Assembly (NCBI RefSeq): GCF_001908105.1
Contig: NZ_MKGQ01000002.1
Location: 319,190 to 349,854, forward strand
DNA length: 30,665 bases
Direction of reading: 5' to 3'
From: Xenorhabdus eapokensis
Lineage (GTDB): Bacteria > Pseudomonadota > Gammaproteobacteria > Enterobacterales > Enterobacteriaceae
Position 1 is the stretch's first letter; each line of letters begins with the position of its first letter. The translations under genes were made by a program, and so were the position numbers. Below the pieces are notes generated by a model. It did not search any database, was not told the DNA's origin, and saw only the letters and a list, made by a program, of their open reading frames with translations. This document shows, piece after piece, positions 23,531 to 30,665 of the stretch.

Positions 23531-24673
23531 ATGATTATTTCCGCTTCAACTGATTATCGGGATGCAGCACAAGCTAAGTTGCCGCCTTTTCTGTTCCACT
23601 ATATTGATGGCGGAGCCTACGCAGAGCATACCCTTAAACGTAATACCACAGACTTATCCAATATTGAATTACGCCAGCGTGTATTGAAGGATATGTCCGA
23701 ATTAAGCCTGGAAACCAGCTTATTCGGTGAGAAAATGTCAATGCCGGTGACACTTGGCCCTGTTGGACTGACAGGAATGTATGCGCGTCGTGGTGAAGTG
23801 CAAGCTGCACGCGCCGCAGCCCAAAAGGGGATCTCATTTACTTTGTCGACGGTATCAGTATGCCCGATTGAAGAAGTTGCTCCTGCAATAGATCGCCCAA
23901 TCTGGTTTCAGCTCTATGTGCTAAAAGATCGTGGTTTTATGCGCAATGTACTGGAAAGGGCGCAGGCTGCGGGAGTCAAAAATCTGGTGTTTACCGTTGA
24001 TATGCCAGTACCTGGGGCGCGTTATCGTGATGCACATTCCGGTATGAGTGGCCCGAATGCGGCCATGCGTCGTATTTTGCAGGCAATGACTCATCCCCAA
24101 TGGGCGTGGGATGTCGGGTTGTGGGGCAAGCCACACGATCTGGGCAATATTTCTGTGTATCGCGGCAAACCGACTAAATTAGAAGATTATATGGGTTGGT
24201 TGGGAAGTAATTTTGATCCATCAATTTCATGGAAAGATTTGGAATGGATCCGTGATTTCTGGAAAGGGCCAATGATTATTAAAGGTATCCTTGATCCAGA
24301 AGATGCTAAAGATGCTGTCCGTTTTGGGGCTGATGGTATTGTGGTTTCAAATCACGGTGGGCGTCAGCTTGATGGTGTTTTATCAACGGCACGCGCCTTA
24401 CCTGCGGTTGTGGATGCAGTCAAAAACGACATTACTATTCTTACTGATTCCGGTATTCGAACTGGATTGGATGTGGTGAGAATGATTGCCTTGGGTGCGG
24501 ATAGTGTTTTGTTGGGGCGTGCTTTTGTCTATGCATTGGCTGCGGCCGGTGAAGCGGGCGTTTCTAATTTGCTGGATCTGATTGAGAAAGAGATGCGGGT
24601 AGCGATGACCTTAACCGGAGCGAGATCAATCTCCGAAATTAATTCAGATTTACTGGTGTGTAATCAAGGCTAA
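23531..24673 (+). CDS. lldD: L-lactate dehydrogenase (FMN, quinone-linked)
   Basis: 380-residue FMN enzyme at the inner face of the cytoplasmic membrane, oxidising L-lactate to pyruvate and passing electrons to quinone. Close match to E. coli LldD, beginning [10 protein letters not shown]. Active-site His275 lies in [31 protein letters not shown] and SDSGIR-type FMN-binding stretches are present. The last ~15 residues of the E. coli protein are missing, without loss of active-site parts. lldP and lldR are not adjacent, unlike in E. coli. Confidence 0.96.
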   Translation: MIISASTDYRDAAQAKLPPFLFHYIDGGAYAEHTLKRNTTDLSNIELRQRVLKDMSELSLETSLFGEKMSMPVTLGPVGLTGMYARRGEVQAARAAAQKGISFTLSTVSVCPIEEVAPAIDRPIWFQLYVLKDRGFMRNVLERAQAAGVKNLVFTVDMPVPGARYRDAHSGMSGPNAAMRRILQAMTHPQWAWDVGLWGKPHDLGNISVYRGKPTKLEDYMGWLGSNFDPSISWKDLEWIRDFWKGPMIIKGILDPEDAKDAVRFGADGIVVSNHGGRQLDGVLSTARALPAVVDAVKNDITILTDSGIRTGLDVVRMIALGADSVLLGRAFVYALAAAGEAGVSNLLDLIEKEMRVAMTLTGARSISEINSDLLVCNQG

Positions 24674-24692
24674 TGTAGATGGCCGCCATTGT

Positions 24693-24720
24693 TGGTCAGT
24701 AGAATTTATTCCGCTGACCA
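24693..24720 (+). terminator. possible lldD terminator
   Basis: TGGTCAG (24693-24699) and CTGACCA (24714-24720), exact 7-bp arms about 20 bases after the lldD stop. Only a weak T-tract. Confidence 0.4.
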
Positions 24721-24812
24721 TAGCTAGTTTATCTTTTAAATATCAATAAGGCTTTTCTTAGTGATAACTTTTATCTATTGTAACTTTCCAGTTTTTTATC
24801 AAAAATAAGAAA

Positions 24813-25604
24813 TTATATATTCTCAAGCAGTATTTCACCGTGTGAAAAGAGTCTTGCTTTACCTGTCAGATATATACGATCTCCATCTATTCGACATAAC
24901 AACTCACCGCCTCGTTCTGATAATTGACGGGCATGAAGCTCTGTTTTATTGAGCCGTTTTCCCCAGAAAGGGGCAAGGACACAATGGCTGGAGCCTGTAA
25001 CCGGATCTTCATTGACACCTTTAGCTGGCGCAAAATAGCGAGAAACGAAATCAACGGATGAATCACCGAGAGCGGTAATGGTAAGTCCGGGTAAGGGCAG
25101 GGCAGCGATCTTATTAAAATCGGGTTGGGCACTGGTGATTTGTTCTACGGAATCCAAAACACAAATATAACGATCATGTGAAGCCAATACTTCGGAAACC
25201 TGTTGTCCCAGCGCGTCTTGTATAACAGGGATGAGAGCATTTTCTTCATGGCACTCGGCGATAGGGAAATCCAATGTAAAAACACCATCTTGATGGAAAA
25301 CTCGAAGTTCACCGGAGCGGCTTTTGAATGTGAGTAACTTCTCTTGGATGTTGCGATGAGTTATGAGGACAAACGCAGTCGCCAGCGTTGCATGTCCGCA
25401 TAAATCTACTTCGACTTTAGGTGTAAACCAGCGTAAGTGGTTTTCTAGTAGGAAAGCGGTTTCTGGCAGGCCAATTTCAGCAGCGATAGAAATCAGCGTT
25501 TCATCTGTTGGCCATTTATCCAGCAAGACAACCGCAGCCGGATTGCCAGAAAACGCTTTTTCCGTAAAGGCATCAACGTGATAAATAGGGTATGGATGCA
25601 TCAA
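24813..25604 (-). CDS. PhzF-family isomerase/epimerase (YddE-like)
   Basis: 263 residues with the two-lobed diaminopimelate-epimerase fold. Conserved motifs: HVDAFTEKAFSGNPAAV, the general acid/base Glu48 in GLPETAFL, DLCGHATLATA and NEDPVTGSSHC. PhzF itself isomerises DHHA in phenazine synthesis; most enteric members such as YddE have unknown substrates. There are no other phz genes nearby, so phenazine synthesis is not implied. ATG at 25602 or 25599. It is divergent from the secreted paralogue cluster. Confidence 0.9.
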   Translation of the reverse strand: MMHPYPIYHVDAFTEKAFSGNPAAVVLLDKWPTDETLISIAAEIGLPETAFLLENHLRWFTPKVEVDLCGHATLATAFVLITHRNIQEKLLTFKSRSGELRVFHQDGVFTLDFPIAECHEENALIPVIQDALGQQVSEVLASHDRYICVLDSVEQITSAQPDFNKIAALPLPGLTITALGDSSVDFVSRYFAPAKGVNEDPVTGSSHCVLAPFWGKRLNKTELHARQLSERGGELLCRIDGDRIYLTGKARLFSHGEILLENI

Positions 25605-25711
25605 AATCTCACTTAATTTTTATAATGAAAGGTAAATTACAGAATGTTGAAATGATATTGATTTGTAAAGAGTTATTTTATTTGCTTGCAAAGCACCCAG
25701 AAATTGTAGTG

Positions 25712-25742
25712 TTGACCTTAGGTGATAATGGTTATTAAATAA
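25712..25742 (+). promoter_or_regulatory. promoter with Fur-box-like site before secreted paralogue 1
   Basis: TTGACC (25712-25717), 17 bp, TTAAAT (25735-25740). A GATAATG-type site (25724-25742) overlaps the -10; it is a weaker match to the Fur consensus than the copy at 26665. Confidence 0.45.
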
Positions 25743-25775
25743 TAATTTGTTGTTATAGTTCCATTAAGGAAAGAT

Positions 25776-26159
25776 ATGAAAATCAAAGGATCTTATTGCC
25801 TGTTTTTTATCTTGTCAGTGTGGTTTTCTCAAGCTCTGGCTTTGGATTTAAGCTACCAGGGCGATATACCCGTAGATAACAGACCCTCAGGAGAATACTT
25901 GAAAAAGAAGTTCAGCCTGAACAGTTCGGATTACGAAAATTGGAACATGGAGAGAGTCACTAAAGCTAATGCCTTAGTTGAGAAGGGGAAGAAGGAGCTA
26001 AAAGAATATAATGGCAAATTTGAGAAAAAGAGCCAGGGACTTCCTCCTAATTGGTATGTGCAGGGCCTTAATGCTTATCCCGATATTCAACAGCAATACC
26101 TTCGCCAAGAGAGGCAATTTTTCCTGACACATGCTAAACGTCTTCAGAGTGCAAACTAA
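25776..26159 (+). CDS. secreted paralogue 1 (unknown function)
   Basis: 127 residues. Signal peptide M-K-I-K-G-S-Y-C-L-F-F-I-L-S-V-W-F-S-Q-A with the probable cut after Ala-Leu-Ala (residues 21-23). A conserved mature start follows (LDLSYQGDIPVDNRPSGEYL), then a Lys/Glu-rich part and a diverged end (GLPPNWYVQGLNAYPDIQQQ). AAGGA ribosome binding site 6 nt upstream. The two following genes share the first ~50 residues almost exactly. No Cys in the mature part and no lipobox. Family not recognised; periplasmic or secreted. Confidence 0.85.
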   Translation: MKIKGSYCLFFILSVWFSQALALDLSYQGDIPVDNRPSGEYLKKKFSLNSSDYENWNMERVTKANALVEKGKKELKEYNGKFEKKSQGLPPNWYVQGLNAYPDIQQQYLRQERQFFLTHAKRLQSAN

Positions 26160-26191
26160 ACGTCACTGTTATATTCCCATTAAGGAAGAAC

Positions 26192-26533
26192 ATGAAAATC
26201 AAAGGATCTTATTGCCTGTTTTTTATTTTGTCAGTGTGGTTTTCTCAAGCTCTGGCTTTGGATTTAAGTTACCAGGGCGATATACCCGCGGATAATAAAC
26301 CCTCACAAGAGTACCTGAAAAAAAGGGACAAATTGCACGATGGAAATTGGGACAGGGAGAAATTGGTTAAAGATAATGCTTTAGCTGAGAAGCAGGAAAG
26401 TGAACAGAGAAAGTATAGTGATCGATCTTCTTATTCTGATTGGTATAGGTCGAACCACTTTGTCTTTAAGGATTATTCTCCCAATCCGCAAGGCCTAAAA
26501 CGAGATATGGAACGCATCATGAAACAAAACTGA
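26192..26533 (+). CDS. secreted paralogue 2 (unknown function)
   Basis: 113 residues. Signal peptide identical to paralogue 1, with the mature start LDLSYQGDIPADNKPSQEYL. The middle KRDKLHDGNWDREKLVKDNALAE is shared with paralogue 3, while the C-terminus (SSYSDWYRSNHFVFKDYSPN) is unique. The upstream TTATATTCCCATTAAGGAAGA is nearly the same as in the other copies. It lies 32 bases after paralogue 1 and has no separate Fur-like site, so it is probably cotranscribed with it. Confidence 0.85.
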   Translation: MKIKGSYCLFFILSVWFSQALALDLSYQGDIPADNKPSQEYLKKRDKLHDGNWDREKLVKDNALAEKQESEQRKYSDRSSYSDWYRSNHFVFKDYSPNPQGLKRDMERIMKQN

Positions 26534-26664
26534 CCGTTTTCAGGGGCGAATTAAACGTCATTGCTATAGGGCACAAGTCAAAAGATGCTTGAGATTTTTA
26601 TTGATTGAAGCAGCTAGCCATTAGCGAAGACTTAAAGCTCCTCTAAAAGGCGTGATGCACAACA

Positions 26665-26683
26665 TGATAATGATTATTATTAA
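26665..26683. promoter_or_regulatory. Fur-box-like site before secreted paralogue 3
   Basis: GATAATGATTATTATTAAT agrees with 15 of 19 positions of the Fur consensus (GATAATGATAATCATTATC), 37 bases upstream of the start codon. A related sequence stands before paralogue 1 (25724-25742). Confidence 0.55.
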
Positions 26684-26719
26684 TAATACCTTTTTGTTAT
26701 AGTTCTCATAAGGAAAGAT

Positions 26720-27181
26720 ATGAAAATCAAAGGATCTTATTGCCTATTTTTTATTTTGTCAGTGTGGTTTTCTCAAGCTCTGGCATTGGATTTAAGCTAC
26801 AAAAGCGATATACCCGCGGATAACAAACCCTCAGAAGAGTACCTGAAAAAGAGGGACTCTCTGGGACATGGAAGTTGGAACACGGAAAAACTGGCTAAAG
26901 ATAATGCCTTAGCTGAGAAGCGGGAGAACGAACAGAAAGAATATAATGATAAATTTAATAAGCATCACAATGGACTTGATAAAGAGAGCTGGACGCATTC
27001 TTATGATTTGAATGAACAACAGTTTAAGGATCTCTATAAGCTACAAGACGACACTATGCCGCCTTTCAGAGAACAGAATAAACGCCGTTGCTATAGGGAA
27101 ACAAGGCAGAAATTAGAGAAAGAACAAGGAAATGGTTATTCCAATTCTGATATTGAAGATGCTTGTCATGCTTACTATTAA
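26720..27181 (+). CDS. secreted paralogue 3 (unknown function)
   Basis: 153 residues, the longest copy. Same signal peptide and start (LDLSYKSDIPADNKPSEEYL), then KLAKDNALAEKRENEQKEYN. The C-terminal half is unique (HHNGLDKESWTHSYDLNEQQ) and has two Cys (in RRCYRETRQ and EDACHAYY) that could form a disulfide after export. It has its own upstream region with the better Fur-like site. Family unknown. Confidence 0.85.
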   Translation: MKIKGSYCLFFILSVWFSQALALDLSYKSDIPADNKPSEEYLKKRDSLGHGSWNTEKLAKDNALAEKRENEQKEYNDKFNKHHNGLDKESWTHSYDLNEQQFKDLYKLQDDTMPPFREQNKRRCYRETRQKLEKEQGNGYSNSDIEDACHAYY

Positions 27182-27355
27182 TTGAATTAATTGGCAGTTA
27201 ACACAGGTTTAAACCAGTCTCTTAAATGTAACAAAAACGGTGAAATAGTGTGTAAGGATGCTGAGAAGAGCGAAAGGATTCGCAAATTTAGCAGCAACTG
27301 ACAGGGGCACTCGATCTTGCCAAATATGATTTAAGAGCATGCGATACATTCCTGT

Positions 27356-27988
27356 TTAAAACTGGCTAATACATAAGTTAATGGCTAATGCTATAAATAT
27401 CAAACAGGTAATTCTATTAAAGATAATCTGTATTGATGGTTTACTGGATATCGCTTTATTTAAAAAACCAGACAAATAGGATATTAGAGAAAATATAATA
27501 AAAGCAATTATGGCAAATAGTAAACCTAGATATAATAGTTGAAGAGATACTGGAATGGTGATTGCATTATCAGTAGTGAATTGAGGCAGAAAAGCCAAAA
27601 AGAAAATAATTACTTTAGGATTTGATAAATTCATAAATAAACCTTTTTTAATGAGTTTTTTTGTATCATTAAAACTGTTGGTGTTACTTTTGAGATGAAT
27701 TGGTCTTGCTTTAAAGGCTCCCCAAGCCAGATGGCTTAAATAAAAAACGCCAAATAGTCTGATAATTTCAAAGGCTACTGTATTAGCTTGTATTATTGCT
27801 GCAATGCCTAATGAAACTAAAGAAGTATGTATTATTAATCCAATGCATAGGCCAATGGTAATGAATATCCCAGATTTATACCCATTTATTGCAGACTGGC
27901 TTAAAACTAAAAGATTATCAGGTCCTGGCAAGAAACATAGGAAGATTGAAATACTGATAAATGTAACTAGTGTTTCTATAGAAAGCAT
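27356..27988 (-). CDS. LysE/RhtB-family amino-acid exporter
   Basis: About 210 residues, six predicted helices. The family N-terminal signature is present: M-L-S-I-E-T-L-V-T-F, then FLCFLPGPDNLLVLSQSAINGYKSG. LSNPKVIIFFLAFLPQF is the usual second signature. The inner-membrane protein exports amino acids or homoserine-lactone-like compounds; the substrate is not predictable. I prefer the Met at 27986-27988 because the family starts there; the ATG at 27998 lacks a ribosome binding site. A LysR regulator lies 90 bases upstream on the same strand. Confidence 0.9.
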   Translation of the reverse strand: MLSIETLVTFISISIFLCFLPGPDNLLVLSQSAINGYKSGIFITIGLCIGLIIHTSLVSLGIAAIIQANTVAFEIIRLFGVFYLSHLAWGAFKARPIHLKSNTNSFNDTKKLIKKGLFMNLSNPKVIIFFLAFLPQFTTDNAITIPVSLQLLYLGLLFAIIAFIIFSLISYLSGFLNKAISSKPSIQIIFNRITCLIFIALAINLCISQF

Positions 27989-28090
27989 ATTTATTACCAT
28001 TATAAAATTAAAAATAACTGATGTTACTATCTATATGAAAAAGTGCTGATTATATTAATGTAACAAGGTCATATAAAAAAGACGAAAAAT

Positions 28091-29026
28091 CTACTTATAG
28101 GTATGAATTAATTTCATGCCCTGTTCGATAGTTCTTTCAAGATGAGCTTTGAACAGAGGAAAACAGAGATCTCTAAACCACCTATGCTCTGGATCTTGGT
28201 GGTGTTTCGCATGCCAGAGCAAATAGTATTGTTGTGATTTAATATCAATAGGTAAGCGTCTTATCTGTAAATCATAGTTTTGAGCAAAATCCGCAGCAAT
28301 ATGCAGTGGTATGGTTAGCATGGTGTCTGTTTTTAACAATAACTCAATGGCAGCCTGGAAAAAGGGAACTGTAGTATAAATGTGACGATTTAGATTCATC
28401 ATTGCTAACTTCTGATCGACGGAACTGTCTTTATCTCCGCCACCACTAATCAAAATATGGCGACCTTTTATATAGTTGTTAATCGTCACATCACTATTAG
28501 CTTTGGGATGTGTATGTCTAAATACAACAACAAGTTGGTCTTCAGCCATCATTTTACCGTATAAGTTATCAGGTATCGAATCGGCAATAGTCGCAACTAA
28601 ATCAATATGTTGCTCAGCAAACTTATGCAAATTGTCTTTATGCCACAATTTATATTCAATGCTTACGTTAAGAGCATCAACTTCAATATTAGAAACTATC
28701 GTTGGCAAGATGGCCTGGGCGGCATAATCACTGGAGGCTAAGGTGAATTTTCTCTTACAAAGGCTTGGCTCCATTATCTCTGGTGCATACAGGTTATCTA
28801 ATTGCTGCATCAATGCCGGAAGCTTTTCTTTCAGTTTTTTGCCTTTTGGGGTAAGAATAAATTGATTTGCCTCCCTCACCATAATTTTGTCATGAAAATC
28901 TTCACGTAGCTGATGTAGTATTTTGCTCATTGCTGATTGTGTAACACCTAATTGCTTTGAAGACTCAGTAAGGTTAAGTGTTTGCAATATTGAGACTAAT
29001 GCTGGTAATAACTTGTAATTGTTCAA
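28091..29026 (-). CDS. LysR-family transcriptional regulator
   Basis: 311 residues. N-terminal winged HTH: LVSILQTLNLTESSKQLGVT, QSAMSKILHQLRED. The effector domain starts with the KRKFTLASSDYAAQAIL pattern seen in NodD/LeuO-like members. It probably controls the downstream LysE-family exporter, being its only same-strand neighbour within 100 bases. Usually such regulators act on divergent genes; here the upstream neighbour is the peptide-transporter remnant. Confidence 0.9.
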   Translation of the reverse strand: MNNYKLLPALVSILQTLNLTESSKQLGVTQSAMSKILHQLREDFHDKIMVREANQFILTPKGKKLKEKLPALMQQLDNLYAPEIMEPSLCKRKFTLASSDYAAQAILPTIVSNIEVDALNVSIEYKLWHKDNLHKFAEQHIDLVATIADSIPDNLYGKMMAEDQLVVVFRHTHPKANSDVTINNYIKGRHILISGGGDKDSSVDQKLAMMNLNRHIYTTVPFFQAAIELLLKTDTMLTIPLHIAADFAQNYDLQIRRLPIDIKSQQYYLLWHAKHHQDPEHRWFRDLCFPLFKAHLERTIEQGMKLIHTYK

Positions 29027-29163
29027 AGTGTGCTTTCCATGGAATGAAACATTTAATGATTATAATAATTTTTTTCAACCAATGTGAATCCTGGACAAAA
29101 TGCCACTAAATATCTCTTATTCGGGTATGAAATATTAGTGGCGATTTAACCAAAGTAAGTTAC

Positions 29164-30567
29164 TTAAGATTTTACTTCTGTTTCATGCAATCTGCTCATC
29201 AAACGGCGGATAGGGATGATTAAAACAAGCAAAATAGCAGAGCAGATAATCAATGATAGTGATACGTTGGAAAACAGTTGAGGCAGGCTATCCAATTTAT
29301 CTGCACGTACATTACCGCCAATCAGGCCAGCAGCCAAATTACCTAATGCACTGGCACAGAACCATAATCCCATGACTTGTCCCCGCATGCGTGAAGGCGC
29401 CAATACTGTCATCGTTGCCAATCCGATTGGGCTCAGGCACAGTTCACCAAGGGTCAGAAAGAGAATACTGAAAATCATCCATAGTGGTGAAACTGTGCTA
29501 CCGGTTTCCAATACATTTTGAGCAGCGAACATCATGATTGTAAAACCACCAGCAGCAAACAGCATACCAACCACAAATTTACCAATACTGCTTGGGTTCA
29601 TATTGCGTTGAGCTAATGCAGGCCACAACCAACTAAAGAAAGGGGCCAGCAGGATGATATACAGTGGATTGATTGACTGGAACCAGACTGCGGGGATTTC
29701 ATAGCCAAGTACTACTCGGTCAGTATAATCATTGGCAAATAAGTTAAATGATGTCGGTTTTTGTTCGAATGCTGACCAGAACAGAGCGGCTGAAACCAGC
29801 AAGATGAGACAGATCAGCAAGCGAACTTTCTCATTGCCGTCTAATCCGGCGAACAGGAATAAATAGACAAAATAGAGAATCACACTTAAAGAGATGATAT
29901 AAACCAGCAGGTTAGCAACCTTGACTGGATTAAATGGAATTACTCCCATCACCACAAATGCAACAATTACACAGACAGCTATTAAGATTGCGCTGAGCCA
30001 TTTGCCAACATTCTTGCGTTTTATCATTGGGCGATCCCAACAGGAATCCAGCCCTGCTTCCTTATCATAACTGCGCATTAATGGGACTGTATAAAAACGG
30101 AAAATCAGTAAGGCGAGTAGCATCCCCAACCCACCAACGCCAAATCCCCAATGCCAGCCATAATCTTTCACTAACCAGCCAGTAATTAACGCGGCGATTA
30201 AAGATCCTAAATTGATGCCCATATAAAATAGAGAGAAACCACCATCACGGCGAGGATCGTCTTTTTTATACAGTGTTCCTACCATGACAGTGACACAGGT
30301 TTTGAATAGACCAGTACCGAGTGTAATGAGTAATAATCCAATAAAGAACAGATTATTATTCCAAATTGCGGAAAGAGCGATTGAGAGATGACCCAAGGCA
30401 ATAATAATCGAACCATACCAAACGGCCAGGCGTTGCCCTAACCAGTTGTCGGCCAGCCAGCCGCCAGGTAAGGAGGTCAGATAAATACTGCCCGCAAAAA
30501 TCCCGACAATTGCCGATGCTTGTTCACGCGGTATTCCCATACCACCTTCAAAGATGGCAGCAGACAT
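29164..30567 (-). pseudogene. POT-family di/tripeptide transporter, N-terminus missing
   Basis: Proton-coupled oligopeptide transporter (PTR2/Dtp type). 467 residues from the Met at 30565-30567, against about 500 for DtpA/DtpB. Conserved: GGWLADNWLGQRLAV, GTGLFKTCVTVMVG, DPRRDGGFSLFYMGINLGS, FWSAFEQKPTSFNLFA and a C-terminal bundle with TLGELCLSPIGLA. Helix 1 and the ExxERFxYYG proton/peptide-coupling motif are absent. Upstream, the frame reads S-H-L-I-T-D-Y-N-T-N-A-D and stops (about 30622), with no POT similarity. The break at about 30570 suggests an insertion or rearrangement at the right edge. Without the motif transport is unlikely. Confidence 0.75.
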
Positions 30568-30569
30568 AA

Positions 30570-30665
30570 GTTGATCAGATAAACTATCTGCATTGGTGTT
30601 ATAATCGGTAATCAGATGACTTATTGCCTGTTCTTATGAAATCGAATATCACACTGTCTGAACCA
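30570..30665. other. unassigned sequence upstream of the transporter break
   Basis: About 95 bases that do not continue the transporter gene. They may be the end of an insertion sequence lying mostly outside the window; no terminal repeat can be confirmed from one side. Confidence 0.35.

Noticed and set aside
25776..26600. Lipoprotein or bacteriocin-precursor reading of the paralogues
   Set aside because: The signal peptides end in Ala-Leu-Ala without a lipobox Cys, and there is no double-Gly leader or nearby processing/transport gene.
26534..26719. Possible transposase or gene remnant between secreted paralogues 2 and 3
   Set aside because: Short translated stretches such as RAQVKRCLRFLLIEAASH are not tied to any family with confidence. 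Only the Fur-like site here is reported.
27182..27355. Possible degraded ORF after secreted paralogue 3
   Set aside because: No start, no conserved motif and several stops; nothing can be supported.

Overview
The window looks like a chromosome segment of an insect-pathogenic Morganellaceae bacterium, most likely Photorhabdus or Xenorhabdus. This rests on the conserved enterobacterial block helD - yccU - hspQ - yccX - tusE - serT at the left, the moderately low G+C, the many decayed insertion sequences, and an accessory-gene style typical of that group. The genus is an inference; no species marker is present.

Left part (1-3869): an IS5-family element lies across the left edge and has cut off the first ~90 codons of helD. 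yccU survives only as an internally deleted remnant. hspQ (with a good sigma-32-type promoter), yccX and tusE are intact. A tRNA-Ser(UGA) gene follows. mgsA, yccT, rlmI and yccA, which sit among these genes in E. coli, are absent here.

Middle part (3866-~15430): a P4-like integrative element occupies the 3' end of the tRNA. It carries a tyrosine integrase, a hairpin, an alpha-type primase/helicase, an array of GGTGAACAG-type decamer iterons (likely origin), and large inverted repeats. Its A+T-rich cargo is a two-gene McrB/McrC-like module: a coiled-coil AAA+ motor and a DUF2357/PD-(D/E)XK nuclease. Next come a P4 cI/C4-like structured RNA candidate, an Ash-like ORF and a Ner-like regulator. 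The right end has GGGGGTA arm-type repeats and a 12-bp near-copy of the tRNA end. A second P4-type integrase starts there, with its own arm-type repeats, but is cut off by an IS1 remnant joined to an IS110 remnant.

Right of the IS scar (16130-20070): a cmlA-type chloramphenicol exporter preceded by a short leader ORF and a hairpin, which looks like translational attenuation; a small hydrophobic ORF; a lambdoid cI/cro switch with visible operators; a DUF2335 membrane protein; and a 5'-truncated NADAR gene with a strong terminator.

Far right (20130-30665): three consecutive alpha/beta hydrolases, the first a type II thioesterase with no NRPS/PKS nearby; a 44-codon ORF whose ribosome binding site lies in a hairpin; a leaderless PL14-like polysaccharide lyase; lldD; a PhzF-family gene; three tandem secreted paralogues with near-identical signal peptides, divergent mature parts and Fur-box-like upstream sites; a LysE-family exporter with a LysR regulator; and a POT peptide transporter lacking its first helix. 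The strongest candidates for new biology are the McrBC-like island cargo, the secreted paralogue family and the hydrolase/lyase cluster.
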